Positions 11,815 through 25,371 of a DNA stretch of 64,000 nucleotides are shown here, in pieces (position 1 is the first letter of the stretch; each line of letters starts with the position of its first letter). A program made the position numbers and the translations under genes. The notes under the pieces are model-generated. The model did not search any database and was not told the origin of the DNA. It saw nothing but the letters and a program-made list of their open reading frames with translations. This DNA comes from Arthrobacter methylotrophus (GTDB lineage: Bacteria; Actinomycetota; Actinomycetes; Actinomycetales; Micrococcaceae): the NCBI RefSeq assembly GCF_039539965.1, contig NZ_BAABED010000001.1:4774001-4838000 (forward strand). Reading direction: 5' to 3'.

Positions 11815-12623
11815 CCACGCACACGCCGCTGCGATTCGTCGCCGTCGGGGATTCCTTTACGGAAGGCGTCGGTGACCGTGACCTTCGCCTTCCGAACGAT
11901 TGCCGCGGTTGGGCAGATCGTGTCGCCGAGGAACTGGCCCGGCATGAGGCGCACACCCGCTACGCCAACTTGGCCCTCCGCGGCCGTCGGCTCAAGCAGA
12001 TCATCGCTGAACAGCTTGAGCCGGCGCTTGATATGGCTCCCACACTTGTCAGTTTCCACGCCGGCGGCAACGATCTCCTCGGCGCACGGCTGGACATGCG
12101 CACCTTGGTCGCCGGATTCGAGGAGGCCGTTGCCCGGATTGCGCAAAGCGGTGCCCGGATCCTGCTGTTCACCGAGTACAACGTTCCGCTCTCGCCAGTG
12201 TTGGAACCCCTCAAGCTACGCACAGCCGTTTTCAACAAGCACATCCGGCGTATTTCCGCGGCGTACCGAACGCTTCTCGTGGACCACTGGTGCTTCGAAA
12301 AGTACCAGGACCGCCGCATGTGGGCGCCGGACCGGCTGCACATGTCCGGCGTCGGGCACGAATATATGGCGAAGAGGGTCTTGGAAGTGTTGGGCGCCGC
12401 GCACTCGTTGGGTTCACCTGTGCTGGGGACTTTGCCGCCGCGGAGCCGTGCGGAGATTCTGGCCGACGACGCCGCGTGGTTCAGTCGCGATGTGGCGCCG
12501 TGGCTTTCGCGTCGTCTCAGGGGAGTTTCGAGCGGGGACCACTTGAGCGCCCGCTGGCCGGACCTTATGCCGGTTGTGTTGCCGGAGCAGTTGGGGACGT
12601 CCCGTGAACTGGCCCGGCTTTGA
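11811..12623 (+). CDS. SGNH/GDSL-family hydrolase 2
   Basis: The 270-residue product is a close paralogue of the gene before it, with GDSFTEGVGDR at residues 13-23, GGND in block III and DRLHM in block V. It shares the same C-terminal plan (FSRDVAPWLSRRLRGVSSGD in this copy). Its ATG overlaps the stop of the first hydrolase gene, so the pair is a tandem duplication kept as an operon. A third relative lies at 14446-15207. Confidence 0.85.
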   Translation: MTTHTPLRFVAVGDSFTEGVGDRDLRLPNDCRGWADRVAEELARHEAHTRYANLALRGRRLKQIIAEQLEPALDMAPTLVSFHAGGNDLLGARLDMRTLVAGFEEAVARIAQSGARILLFTEYNVPLSPVLEPLKLRTAVFNKHIRRISAAYRTLLVDHWCFEKYQDRRMWAPDRLHMSGVGHEYMAKRVLEVLGAAHSLGSPVLGTLPPRSRAEILADDAAWFSRDVAPWLSRRLRGVSSGDHLSARWPDLMPVVLPEQLGTSRELARL

Positions 12624-12635
12624 GAACCCGAACCA

Positions 12636-12736
12636 GCGTCACGCCTAACAACTTTTTGGCGGCCGGCGGGCATCGAAGCCGCGAATTTCCGGGGTTCTCG
12701 TCGAGGGAGGGGCTAAAAATGTGCTCTGCGTGACGC
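12636..12736. repeat. P2 palindromic repeat, copy a (101 bp)
   Basis: The element begins with GCGTCACGCCTAACAACTTT and ends with the inverted AAAAATGTGCTCTGCGTGACGC pattern (terminal 9-mers GCGTCACGC and GCGTGACGC are perfect complements, with T5 and A5 tracts inside). It fills the gap between two convergent genes. Three further copies of 102 bp exist at 30400, 31396 and 49542. Confidence 0.88.
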
Positions 12737-12753
12737 CCCGGACGCGCAACGGG

Positions 12754-13038
12754 TCAGTCCAGCAGGTTTTCGTACCCTTTGGACGCCGTGGTGACTGTGA
12801 ATTCGATGATCTCGAAGTCTGCCACCCCGTTGACGAAGAACGGATCCGTTGCCAGGGAAGCATCCAGGGTTGCACGGTCAACGTTGGACAAAAGCACCCC
12901 TCCGATGGCCGGAACGCGACGTCCGGACGCAAGGAAAGTGCCGGCGTCGAACGCGTCCTTGACCCAATCCATATGCGCGGGGCGGTGGAAATCGACGATC
13001 TCCTCGGGAACTTTGTATGTCAGCGAAACGACGAACAT
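12754..13038 (-). CDS. YciI family protein
   Basis: The 94-residue product has the YciI-type ferredoxin-like fold sequence: a start of FVVSLTYKVP, the R-x-x-H-x-x-W/V segment (HRPAHMDWVKDAFDAG) and the D-P-F-x-x-x-G-V-A motif near the end. YciI proteins are small enzymes or enzyme-associated domains; no substrate can be given. The ATG at 13038 lies 6 nt after TAGGCT on the coding strand, so it may be leaderless. It lies downstream of the reductase gene on the same strand with a 59-bp gap. Confidence 0.75.
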   Translation of the reverse strand: MFVVSLTYKVPEEIVDFHRPAHMDWVKDAFDAGTFLASGRRVPAIGGVLLSNVDRATLDASLATDPFFVNGVADFEIIEFTVTTASKGYENLLD

Positions 13039-13097
13039 GCCGCCAGCCTACAGCCCGGAGGGCGGCCAAAAGGGCCACCCTCCGTAACCGCAATGCT

Positions 13098-13730
13098 TTA
13101 CGGCAGGAGTTTGACAGCTGAGTTCCAGTTGTAGTCGGGGTGGGCTTCGCTGATCTGCAGGGTCATGACGAGCAGCTGGAATGCTTCGAGTTCACGTGAG
13201 CGGCGCAGCGGCCCGACGTTCACGGGGCGCAGCCCGGCACCCTTGACGAAGTCGACGACGGCGGCAGTCGCCTCGGTGTCGTCGCCCGCCACCAGTACGT
13301 CCAGGGTCTGTCCGGCTACCTCACCATCGGCGAGAGTGGCTGCGAAGACGGTGTTGAACGCCTTCACTACCGATGCGCCGGGGACCAGAGCCTGGAGTTC
13401 TTCAGCTGCCGAGGTTCCGGCGGGGACGGTGAGCGAATCGAAGGTCTCGAAGTTCACGGGGTTGGAGATGTCCACGATCGTCTTGCCGTTGAGCGCGGAG
13501 CCATAGGAAGAAAGCACTTCCTTGGAGGCATCGAATGGAGTTGCGAGCACCACGATGCTGCCTTCGACGGGGGATCCGGTGATTCCGGAGGTCCCGTGGA
13601 CCTTGTCCGCAAGTGCAGCAGCGGAGTCGGAGTTGCGGCTAAGGATCTGGACGCTCTTGCCAGCGGTAGCGGCGCGGGCCGCAATGCCGGACGCCATGTT
13701 GCCGGTACCGATGATGGTGATGTCAGCCAT
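13098..13730 (-). CDS. NADPH-dependent F420 reductase-like / NAD(P)-binding dinucleotide oxidoreductase 1
   Basis: The 210-residue protein starts with a Rossmann dinucleotide-binding motif (ITIIGTGNMASGIA, about residues 4-17) and has the ATPFDA, DISNPVNFETFD and VKAFNTVFA motifs of the F420H2:NADP oxidoreductase (FNO)/YdbC-like group. Members transfer hydride between NADP and F420 or other partners; which one applies here is not shown. The ATG at 13730 follows AAAGGAA. Upstream is a textbook promoter with a palindromic operator and a divergent MarR gene, so it is probably repressed by that MarR. A paralogue with the same operator lies at 45447-46088. Confidence 0.8.
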   Translation of the reverse strand: MADITIIGTGNMASGIAARAATAGKSVQILSRNSDSAAALADKVHGTSGITGSPVEGSIVVLATPFDASKEVLSSYGSALNGKTIVDISNPVNFETFDSLTVPAGTSAAEELQALVPGASVVKAFNTVFAATLADGEVAGQTLDVLVAGDDTEATAAVVDFVKGAGLRPVNVGPLRRSRELEAFQLLVMTLQISEAHPDYNWNSAVKLLP

Positions 13731-13787
13731 TGTTGTTTCCTTTGCTCGGGTGCTCTTGGTTCCGCGGATTGCTCCGCATCTATTTAC

Positions 13788-13833
13788 TTGAAGCTTCAAC
13801 TAAGACAATAATGACCCTAAGTTGAACTGTCAA
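13788..13833 (-). promoter_or_regulatory. Promoter and MarR-type operator of the reductase gene
   Basis: On the minus strand, TTGACA (13833-13828), 17 nt, TATTGT (13810-13805) form a strong -35/-10 pair. Just downstream of the -10, over the expected start of transcription, is the perfect palindrome TTGAAGCTTCAA (13788-13799) within a wider arm TATTTACTTGAAG. A half-site (AGTTCAAC on the minus strand) lies in the spacer. On the plus strand TAAGAT (13849-13854) lies 6 nt before the MarR start codon, so the divergent gene may be leaderless and autoregulated. Confidence 0.75.
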
Positions 13834-13860
13834 GTACTAATTTCCTTCTAAGATGAATCC

Positions 13861-14340
13861 ATGACCGAACCGCGCTGGCTCAATGCCGACGAACGCCGTG
13901 CCTGGCTGGCCCTCTTGAGCATCAACACCCTCCTACCCGCCGCCCTCGACACCCAGTTGCAAGCGGCCGGCAAATTGTCCCTGTTCGACTACAACGTGCT
14001 CGCCATGCTGTCCGAAGCGGATGGTCGTTTCCTGCCGATGAGCGAGCTTGCCGCCCGCACGAGCGCTTCCTTGTCGAGGTTGTCGCACGTTGTCACCAAG
14101 CTGCAGAGGCGCGGCTGGGTTGAGCGAGAGGCGCACCCAGGCGATGCCCGCGTCACCGTTGCGCACCTGACTGACGCCGGCTTGGACACCATCGTGTCCC
14201 TCGCTCCGGGGCACGTGGATGCCGTCCGCACCTTGATGTTGGATGCCATGACCGACGACGACGTTGCGGACCTCGCACGGATCGGCGAGAAGATCGTGGC
14301 GCGCTTGGACGACGGCCACTGGATCCTGCGCGAACACTGA
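13861..14340 (+). CDS. MarR family transcriptional regulator
   Basis: The 159-residue protein has the MarR winged helix plan: an N-terminal dimerisation helix (WLALLSINTLLPAALDTQL), the recognition region (MSELAARTSASLSRLSHVVT) and a wing with RRGWVEREAHPGDARVTVAHLT. It is transcribed away from the reductase gene it probably controls; a palindromic operator lies between them. The same operator, longer and perfect, precedes a second reductase gene at 45447, so both are likely members of one small regulon. The inducer is unknown; related MarR proteins respond to oxidants, quinones or phenolics. Confidence 0.85.
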   Translation: MTEPRWLNADERRAWLALLSINTLLPAALDTQLQAAGKLSLFDYNVLAMLSEADGRFLPMSELAARTSASLSRLSHVVTKLQRRGWVEREAHPGDARVTVAHLTDAGLDTIVSLAPGHVDAVRTLMLDAMTDDDVADLARIGEKIVARLDDGHWILREH

Positions 14341-14396
14341 GCCTCGAACACTGAGCCTTGAACACTGGGCCTCGGATACTGGGCCTCGAATACTGG
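14341..14396 (+). repeat. 14-bp tandem repeat after the MarR gene
   Basis: Four 14-bp units of the type GCCTCGAACACTGA follow directly after the MarR stop codon (14341, 14355, 14369, 14383). The last 14 nt of the gene itself (GCGAACACTGA at its end) resemble the unit, so the array appears to have grown from the end of the coding region. Confidence 0.85.
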
Positions 14397-14427
14397 GGTG
14401 CGGGCGGGCGTGACGCCCGCACCCCAG
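14393..14427 (+). terminator. Strong hairpin after the MarR gene
   Basis: A perfect 13-bp stem (CTGGGGTGCGGGC / GCCCGCACCCCAG) with a 9-nt loop. There is no U-run, so termination activity is uncertain, but its place between two genes fits. Confidence 0.55.
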
Positions 14428-14445
14428 TGATGAAAGACTGGCGCC

Positions 14446-15207
14446 ATGGATTTTTCTGCCCGGTATGTGGCATTGGGAGACTCGTTCACCGAAGGACTGG
14501 GGGACGCCGACCCCTCGCGCCCTAACGGAGTCAGGGGATGGGCGGACCTGGTTGCCCATCAATTGGCCCGAAGCAATGACGATTTCGGCTACGCCAATCT
14601 GGCCATCCGCGGCAAGAAGCTCCGGCAAGTCATGGCAGAGCAGGTGGACGCCGCCGTCGCACTCCAACCGACGCTGGTGACCCTTTATGCGGGCGCGAAC
14701 GACATCTTCCGCCCCAAAGTCGACATCGACAGGCTCATGGAAGACTACGCAGCCGGCATCGAGAAGCTCAGCGTCACTGGCGCTACGTTGCTTCTTTTCA
14801 CGGGTTTCGATGCCCGCAGTTCCAAGGTGTTCGGCGCCATGCGCGGACGCACCGCTATCTATAACGAGCTAGTGCGGGAAATCGCCGAAAACCACGGCGC
14901 GCTCCTGGTGGACTATTGGCGATTCAGCGAATACCACGACTGGCACATGTGGGGCCAGGACCGTATGCACATGTCCACTGCTGGTCACATCAACATGGCC
15001 AACCGGGTCCTGGCCGTCCTGGAACACGAAGGTCCCCTCGACGCACCGCCGCCCGTGCCGCAACCCCAGCTTGCCAGGGTGGAAGCCTTGAGGGCCAACG
15101 CGCGCTGGGCCCGTGAACATGCCGCCCCGTGGGTCATCCGCCGGGTTACGGGAAAGTCGTCCGGCGACGGGCTCAGCCCGAAGTATCCGCAGCTCACCCG
15201 ACCCTAA
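14446..15207 (+). CDS. SGNH/GDSL-family hydrolase 3
   Basis: The 253-residue product is the third paralogue in this region, with GDSFTEGLGD near residue 11, G-A-N-D in block III (GAND instead of the GGND of the other two) and D-R-M-H-M in block V. The C-terminal tail (ARWAREHAAPWVIRRVTGKS) is the same type as in hydrolases 1 and 2, which suggests a common origin by duplication. No signal peptide is visible. It converges with the ApbE gene and overlaps its 3' end by 4 bp. Confidence 0.85.
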   Translation: MDFSARYVALGDSFTEGLGDADPSRPNGVRGWADLVAHQLARSNDDFGYANLAIRGKKLRQVMAEQVDAAVALQPTLVTLYAGANDIFRPKVDIDRLMEDYAAGIEKLSVTGATLLLFTGFDARSSKVFGAMRGRTAIYNELVREIAENHGALLVDYWRFSEYHDWHMWGQDRMHMSTAGHINMANRVLAVLEHEGPLDAPPPVPQPQLARVEALRANARWAREHAAPWVIRRVTGKSSGDGLSPKYPQLTRP

Positions 15208-16055
15208 CCGGACTGCGCAGGGGGGCTCCGGAACCCGGGCGTGGCGAGCAGACCGCCGTCGTTCTTCACTACGAGCACGTCCACGTCCCAGCGCGCCGTA
15301 GCCAGCGTGAGGGTCCGGGCGCCGCCGGCCATGATGGCGGTGGCCAGGACATCGGCCGTGATGATGTCGGCGGCGGCAACCGATACCTGCCGGTATCCGG
15401 CCGTCCGCTCGCTTTGCAGGCCTACGGTCCAGATGTGGTGGCCGCGTTCGCTCGTTCCTGAGGTCGCTAGGGCCCGTTCGCCTGCGTTACCGAGCGGAAA
15501 CGCGGTCAGGAGCGACGTCCGATCATCGGGGTCAACGATCCCCGCCAACCACGAACGCTCGCTCCCCGGGATCGGCGATCCGTGCACCAGCACATCCCCT
15601 CCCGCATTGAGGCACCAGTCCTTCAACCCCAGAGCGAGAAGCGACGTTCCGGCTTCCCGAATCGCATGCGCCTTGACGATCCCCGCCAAGTCCACGACGC
15701 CGTCCGGCCGTTCGGCCGTGAACGCCCCCTCCGTCAGGGTTCGCCACTCGGAGGCCTCGACATACAACCGGCGCATGTCCGCCGAAGCATCCGCCAGGGC
15801 CAGCTCGCGCCGGGCCATCGCGCTCGCCTCCGAATCGGGCCGGTACAGACTGAACGTCCGGTCCAGCCCGTTGAACAACCGCTCGACGACGGCGGTGGCC
15901 GCCTCGAGCTCATCCCCCACGGGTTGGGCTGCCGCCTCTGGAGGGGCCGGGACGGCGAGGCTCACCACTGTGCCCATGCTGGTGAACGTGCGGGAGCGAA
16001 GGCGCGGTTCCGTATTGTCCCGAGCAGGCTCGCTGGGCCTAGAAATGGGCTGCAT
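15204..16055 (-). CDS. ApbE-like FAD:protein FMN transferase
   Basis: The 283-residue protein matches ApbE: an opening T-F-T-S-M-G-T-V, the VVERLFNGLDRTFSLYRPDS segment, the DLAGIVKAHAI motif corresponding to the Mg/FAD site, NAGGDVLVHG, and the TSGTSERGHHI block. It would attach FMN through a phosphoester to a Ser/Thr of a target protein; the likely target is encoded just upstream (16039-16563). Its start overlaps that gene by 17 bp. No clear lipobox is seen, so its location is uncertain. It is the last gene of a three-gene operon. Confidence 0.85.
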   Translation of the reverse strand: MQPISRPSEPARDNTEPRLRSRTFTSMGTVVSLAVPAPPEAAAQPVGDELEAATAVVERLFNGLDRTFSLYRPDSEASAMARRELALADASADMRRLYVEASEWRTLTEGAFTAERPDGVVDLAGIVKAHAIREAGTSLLALGLKDWCLNAGGDVLVHGSPIPGSERSWLAGIVDPDDRTSLLTAFPLGNAGERALATSGTSERGHHIWTVGLQSERTAGYRQVSVAAADIITADVLATAIMAGGARTLTLATARWDVDVLVVKNDGGLLATPGFRSPPAQSG

Positions 16056-16563
16056 CGAGGGCTGCCTGGAGAGACGTCAGATACGCATCGCTGGTAATGG
16101 TGGCGCCGCCAATGGTCTGGACGTTCGCCGATTGCGCACTCAGGACCTCGGAACGGAGCAGCGGTGCTGCCCTGGCGCTGATCTGAACCGATCGTTGTTC
16201 CTGGTCGGTCAGGTGCAGGGCCGTGATGTCGGTGATCGCTCCGGCTTTGACGGTCACTTGGACCTGTACTATTCCGAAGCGCGTCTGCACAGCTTCGCCG
16301 GCATAGGTGCCGCTCGCCTTGGCTGAGGCTCCCAGGCTGGAGCTGGTCCCGTTTCCCGAGGACGATCCGGGAGCGCTGCTCCCGGTGGTTCCGGCCGCCG
16401 TCGAGCCCGTGGCCGCCGTCGAGCCCGTCCCGCCTGTGGTTCCTGTTGAGGAGGTAGTGACCGCAGACGCGTTGGAGGTCGCCACGTGCGCGCCTGCCTG
16501 CCAACCGGCGAGGAGGATCGCCGCCGAAGCAAATGCCGCTGATATTCCTGCCCTGAATCTCAC
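16039..16563 (-). CDS. FMN-binding domain protein, exported, likely flavinylated
   Basis: The 174-residue product has an N-terminal hydrophobic signal or anchor (ISAAFASAAILLAGW), a long Ser/Thr/Gly-rich linker and a C-terminal FMN-binding domain ending in GGATITSDAYLTSLQAALD. The motif G-A-T-I-T is the ApbE flavinylation site; the Thr would carry FMN. The GTG at 16563 overlaps the upstream stop by 4 bp (GTGA), which decides the start over an upstream ATG. It would sit outside the membrane and pass electrons with the upstream ferric-reductase-like protein. Confidence 0.85.
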   Translation of the reverse strand: MRFRAGISAAFASAAILLAGWQAGAHVATSNASAVTTSSTGTTGGTGSTAATGSTAAGTTGSSAPGSSSGNGTSSSLGASAKASGTYAGEAVQTRFGIVQVQVTVKAGAITDITALHLTDQEQRSVQISARAAPLLRSEVLSAQSANVQTIGGATITSDAYLTSLQAALDAAHF

Positions 16564-18041
16564 CAGTCGAACCTTTCGTAGTGGAGCTGTTCTTCCCGCA
16601 CGCCGGAGCTTTTCGCCTCGGCCAGTACCTGCCCTGCCCATGCGGTCGGACCGCAAACATAAACATCAGCATCTGCTATGTCCGGCACAAAGTCCCGCAG
16701 CCGTGAGGAGTCCGCGGAGGCCGGTAGCCATGTGTTGCGGCCATGTGCAGCCCGTGGACCTGTCAAGTGGAAGAGGGTGGCACCACGTTTCCGGCACAAT
16801 TCCAGGATTTCCTGGCCAAGGAACAGTTCCTCCGGGCTGCTGCCGCGCAGCAGGACCGTTGCCTGGCCCGGCGCGAAGGGGGTGGATTCCAGGAGTGCCC
16901 GGAGCGGAGTGATCCCGATTCCTGCCCCGATCATCACAACCCGGTCCCGGCTCCGGGCCGCCGTGCTGAAGACCCCGTATGGTCCTTCGATAGCTACTTT
17001 CGTCCCGGGCTTGAGCGAGGCGAGCCGGGCCGAACCCGCGCCGAGATTCCGGACGGTGATCCGCAAGCTCGGCTGCCGCGATGATCTGTTCGACGTCGGC
17101 CCAACCTGCGGTTCCGCCGACAAACTGAACGGATGCGCCTGCCACCACATGCCTGGGGCGAGGAAGCGCCAGACGAAGAACCGGCCGCCGTTGCCGGACA
17201 ATTCATTCAATCGCAACCCGGTCATTTCGATACTCACGACGTCAGGGGACACTCGCACCACACGTCGCACGGTCAGCTGGTGCCGGTAGGTTGCTATCAC
17301 CGGCTTCGCAATGCGGTACCAAGCCAACGCCGAACCCGTTCCTATGCAAAGCAGCAGCCAGTACCAGCGCTGCCAGGTGCCTTCAGCGAACAGACCGCCC
17401 ACGCTGAACTGGTGGGGCAAAGCGGTTGCAACCGCCAGATACGTGAGCAGATGAACGAAGTACCAGAATTCGTAGGGAAAACGGCGCCGTACGGCCACCA
17501 GCGAGGTGACCACGACGGCAATGAACAACGCCATGGAGACGAAGGCCAGCCACATATCGGGTACCAATACCCAGAGCGCGACGGCCTCGCTGACGGGATT
17601 CAGCCCTTCGGCCATGCCGTAGCCGGTAGCCAGAAGAAGTCCGTGCGCCAATAAGAGGTAGAGCGCCGGTTTTCCCAGTTTGCGATGGAATTCCAGCGCC
17701 CTGTCATGCCCGACGGCACCGTCAACGAAAGGCAAACGCGCCGCGAGCAGAAGCATCAGGATGACGAGATCCATGCCGGCAAGCCCCGCGAGGATCCCGA
17801 CGGCGGTAACCGCTTGGGTGGCGTTCCCGACGGACGACACACCGCCGTCGGCGAGCCACAAAGCCAGCGCCGCCGCGAGGGATGCCCAGAGCGCGACCGT
17901 GAGCAGGTCCGCTCGGAACATGCGTCGGCGATGCTGAGCGGCGAACTTTCCTTTGGTGGGGTTGTGTCGCGTGTCCCCTCGGTGAGGGGATGGCGGGGTC
18001 CCTGCACGTTGGCCCGGGGAGGCGAGGAGTTGTGAGTTCAT
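16560..18041 (-). CDS. Ferric-reductase-like transmembrane oxidoreductase with FAD/NAD domain
   Basis: The 493-residue protein has about six membrane segments in its first 240 residues with a ferric-reductase-like domain (His residues in EFHRKLGKPALYLLLAHG and YFVHLLTYLAVATALPHQF, probable haem ligands), followed by a ferredoxin-reductase-type cytoplasmic part: the HPFSLS FAD motif, IGAGIGITPLRALLE for NAD(P) and VYVCGPTAW at the end. It should move electrons from NAD(P)H across the membrane to the FMN protein encoded downstream. On the coding strand CAATCT lies 6 nt before the ATG, so the operon may be leaderless. Confidence 0.85.
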   Translation of the reverse strand: MNSQLLASPGQRAGTPPSPHRGDTRHNPTKGKFAAQHRRRMFRADLLTVALWASLAAALALWLADGGVSSVGNATQAVTAVGILAGLAGMDLVILMLLLAARLPFVDGAVGHDRALEFHRKLGKPALYLLLAHGLLLATGYGMAEGLNPVSEAVALWVLVPDMWLAFVSMALFIAVVVTSLVAVRRRFPYEFWYFVHLLTYLAVATALPHQFSVGGLFAEGTWQRWYWLLLCIGTGSALAWYRIAKPVIATYRHQLTVRRVVRVSPDVVSIEMTGLRLNELSGNGGRFFVWRFLAPGMWWQAHPFSLSAEPQVGPTSNRSSRQPSLRITVRNLGAGSARLASLKPGTKVAIEGPYGVFSTAARSRDRVVMIGAGIGITPLRALLESTPFAPGQATVLLRGSSPEELFLGQEILELCRKRGATLFHLTGPRAAHGRNTWLPASADSSRLRDFVPDIADADVYVCGPTAWAGQVLAEAKSSGVREEQLHYERFDW

Positions 18042-18478
18042 GACTCAAGATTGAACTCTCAAACTTTCGTTCTGCTGTGAGGGGCCTAGCCCGCGCTTAT
18101 GATTCGAGGCGCGTAGTGGTGAGGTTCTTATACACCCGATTGGCGATAATTTGCCCCAGCCCCTAGACTTATTAGGCGCTAGGTGGCGCGGAGCGTGTGC
18201 AATTGCTCCGGTTGGTGGTGACTGTTGGCAACAACGGGAAATCCGCGGGCCGGTAGTTAGGGGCTCAAGTTGCGTGCATTCCAGTATTCGCCCAGTATCC
18301 GGCCTCTTGTCCGGACCCACTACCTTCGCCGCAGCGGTGATCATTGGCTGATTTCAGTCGAGTAATCCAGCCCTGCGGAAACTACCGAAAATGGTGTGGG
18401 TTGGTTGCGGACGTCGCCTGTCGCACGGCAAGCAGGAACTCTGCTGACCGTTTCATTTTAATCTTTAGGAGAGTCGTC
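18042..18478. other. Intergenic region between divergent operons
   Basis: This 437-bp stretch separates the reductase operon (minus) from rpmB (plus). I see the promoter-like CAATCT for the minus operon at 18048-18053 and the AGGAGAG ribosome binding site of rpmB near its right end. I found no Zur-like box, RNA gene or conserved small frame. Confidence 0.5.
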
Positions 18479-18715
18479 ATGGCAGCAAACTGCCAGGTGA
18501 CCGGAGCCGAGCCGGGCTTTGGACACAGCATTTCGCACTCGCACCGCCGCAACAAGCGTCGGTTCGATCCCAACATCCAGAAGAAGCGCTACTGGGTTCC
18601 GTCCCTGCGCCGTAATGTCACGCTGACCCTGTCGGCCAAGGGCATCAAGACCATCGACGTTCGCGGCATCGACGTAGTCGTCGCCGAAGTTCTGGCTCGT
18701 GGGGTGAAGCTCTAG
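18479..18715 (+). CDS. rpmB: 50S ribosomal protein L28
   Basis: The 78-residue protein matches bacterial L28 ([20 protein letters not shown] and the C-terminal [12 protein letters not shown]). It keeps only one of the cysteines of the zinc-binding form, so it is the zinc-independent type. The ATG at 18479 follows AGGAGAG. Its stop overlaps the rpmG start by 1 nt. Confidence 0.95.
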   Translation: MAANCQVTGAEPGFGHSISHSHRRNKRRFDPNIQKKRYWVPSLRRNVTLTLSAKGIKTIDVRGIDVVVAEVLARGVKL

Positions 18716-18882
18716 TGGCAAAGGACAAGGACGTACGTCCGATCATCAAGCTGAAGTCGACTGCGGGAACGGGTTACACCTACGTAACCCGCAAGAACCG
18801 TCGTAACGACCCGGACCGTCTGGTCCTGAAGAAGTACGACCCCAAGATCCGCCAGCACGTCGAATTCCGAGAGGAGCGCTAA
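18715..18882 (+). CDS. rpmG: 50S ribosomal protein L33
   Basis: The 55-residue product starts at a GTG overlapping the rpmB stop and reads as L33 ([20 protein letters not shown], ending H-V-E-F-R-E-E-R). It has no CxxC pairs, so it is the zinc-independent form. Confidence 0.95.
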   Translation: MAKDKDVRPIIKLKSTAGTGYTYVTRKNRRNDPDRLVLKKYDPKIRQHVEFREER

Positions 18883-18884
18883 AC

Positions 18885-19190
18885 ATGGCAAAGAAGTCCA
18901 AGATTGCTCGCAACGAGCAGCGCAAGGTCATCGTTGAGCGTTACGCTGCCAAGCGTCTCGAACTGAAGAAGACCCTGGTTGACGCAAACGCGACTGACGA
19001 AGCACGCGAAGAGGCTCGCCTCGGCTTGCAGAAGCTGCCCCGCAACGCGTCCCCGATCCGTCTGCGTAACCGCGACATCATCGACGGCCGCCCGCGCGGT
19101 ACCTTCCAGAAGTTCGGTATCTCCCGTGTTCGCTTCCGCGACATGGCTCACCGTGGTGAGCTCCCGGGCATCACCAAGTCTTCCTGGTAA
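18885..19190 (+). CDS. rpsN: 30S ribosomal protein S14, long zinc-independent form
   Basis: The 101-residue protein is the long S14 type ([14 protein letters not shown], and [18 protein letters not shown] near the end), without the CxxC...CxxC of the short form. It starts 2 nt after rpmG, so rpmB-rpmG-rpsN form one operon, ended by a good hairpin at 19203-19238. Confidence 0.95.
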   Translation: MAKKSKIARNEQRKVIVERYAAKRLELKKTLVDANATDEAREEARLGLQKLPRNASPIRLRNRDIIDGRPRGTFQKFGISRVRFRDMAHRGELPGITKSSW

Positions 19191-19202
19191 TCCAGAAGCA
19201 CT

Positions 19203-19238
19203 AGAAGGGTCGGTAACCATTTGGTTGCCGGCCCTTCT
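19203..19238 (+). terminator. Terminator after rpsN
   Basis: A 16-bp stem AGAAGGGTCGGTAACC / GGTTGCCGGCCCTTCT with an ATTT loop, followed by TGCATTT. Confidence 0.8.
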
Positions 19239-19370
19239 TGCATTTAACCGTCAATTCGGTTCAAGTGGTGCAGCACACATTATTGAATAACGACGGCGCT
19301 GGCTTCATTTTGCGCGACACCGGCTGTTTTGCCCCGGATTGCCGGGGTTGTTGCTCGCCTGGGGTGCGAT

Positions 19371-19399
19371 TTGCGTGGGGTGTTTGGGGTGTGTAAAGT
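19371..19399 (+). promoter_or_regulatory. Candidate rRNA promoter
   Basis: TTGCGT (19371-19376), 17 nt, TAAAGT (19394-19399). The TAAAGT hexamer is a common -10 in actinobacterial rRNA promoters. It lies about 420 bp before 16S. Other promoters may exist in this leader; I could not choose one with confidence. Confidence 0.5.
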
Positions 19400-19818
19400 T
19401 ATTCGAGTCGCCGCCGCTGGTGCGGAAAGTTTGCGACCGACTCCCTTCCAAATGGAAATCATTTTCTGGTTCGTTTTTTGTGTTCCGGTGTGGTTTTGGG
19501 GTGTCCTGGATGGTGTTTTGTCTGGTGTGGTTCCCGGGTTCGGGAGTTGCGCGGGGCTGGCGGGTCTGGTAAGTTTGGGAAGTTGCTCCGGAGCGATCTT
19601 GGACCGTGTGGTTTGGGTGGTGTCGGGTGTGTCTGTTGTTTGAGAACTCAATAGTGTGCCAAGTTTGTTGATACCGATTTTTTATTGAATTGGTTGTTTT
19701 GGCTGGTCTTGTGTCACTTTTTGTGGTGTGGGGCTGGTTTTTACGGCTGGTTTCAAATTTTGTGCAGCCCTGTCGCCGTTATTTCCGGTGGTGGTGGTTG
19801 TGTCTGTTTTTGTTTTAC
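19400..19818 (+). promoter_or_regulatory. rRNA leader with antitermination element
   Basis: This T- and G-rich leader contains TTGTTTGAGAACTCAATAGT at about 19635-19654. It matches the mycobacterial rrn leader element that includes boxA. A near-identical copy (TTGTTTGAGAACTACATAGT, about 21748-21767) precedes 23S in the spacer, consistent with Nus-dependent antitermination before both rRNAs. No tRNA or coding gene is seen here. Confidence 0.7.
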
Positions 19819-25024
<5,206 letters not shown>

Positions 25025-25170
25025 ACACAACCATTACTGCTTGCGTCCACTATGTGGTTCCCGAACAACAAAACCCGTTGCTCCAGGAACCAAACAACTG
25101 AATAACAACACCACCATGTTGTAACCACAGTCTTCCCACCCCCCGCCAACACGGGGGGACGGGTAACAGG

Positions 25171-25288
25171 GTTACGGCGGTCATAGCGTGGGGGAAACGC
25201 CCGGTCCCATTCCGAACCCGGAAGCTAAGACCCACAGCGCCGATGGTACTGCACCCGGGAGGGTGTGGGAGAGTAGGACACCGCCGGA
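25171..25288 (+). rRNA. rrf: 5S ribosomal RNA
   Basis: A 118-nt 5S gene starting GTTACGGCGGTCATAGCG, with the CCCATTCCGAACCCGGAAGC core and the closing CACCGCCGG. It follows 23S by about 146 bp; the spacer holds a C6/G6 hairpin (around 25138-25160). Confidence 0.95.
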
Positions 25289-25299
25289 CAACCATTAAC

Positions 25300-25333
25300 G
25301 TTCAGGCCCCGACCACGATGTCGGGGCCTGAAC
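25300..25333 (+). terminator. rRNA operon terminator
   Basis: A perfect 14-bp stem GTTCAGGCCCCGAC / GTCGGGGCCTGAAC with a 6-nt loop, followed by CATTT. Confidence 0.85.
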
Positions 25334-25371
25334 CATTTAACCAACCACCCACCCACCCACCCATACACAAG

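Noticed and set aside
14393..14427. Hairpin as another member of palindrome family P2
   Set aside because: It shares only the short GCGTGACGC string in its loop and arm; the arms and length (35 bp) differ.
18300..18478. Zur operator before the zinc-independent ribosomal protein genes
   Set aside because: No TGAAAATGATTTTCA-like palindrome could be found, so zinc control is not claimed.
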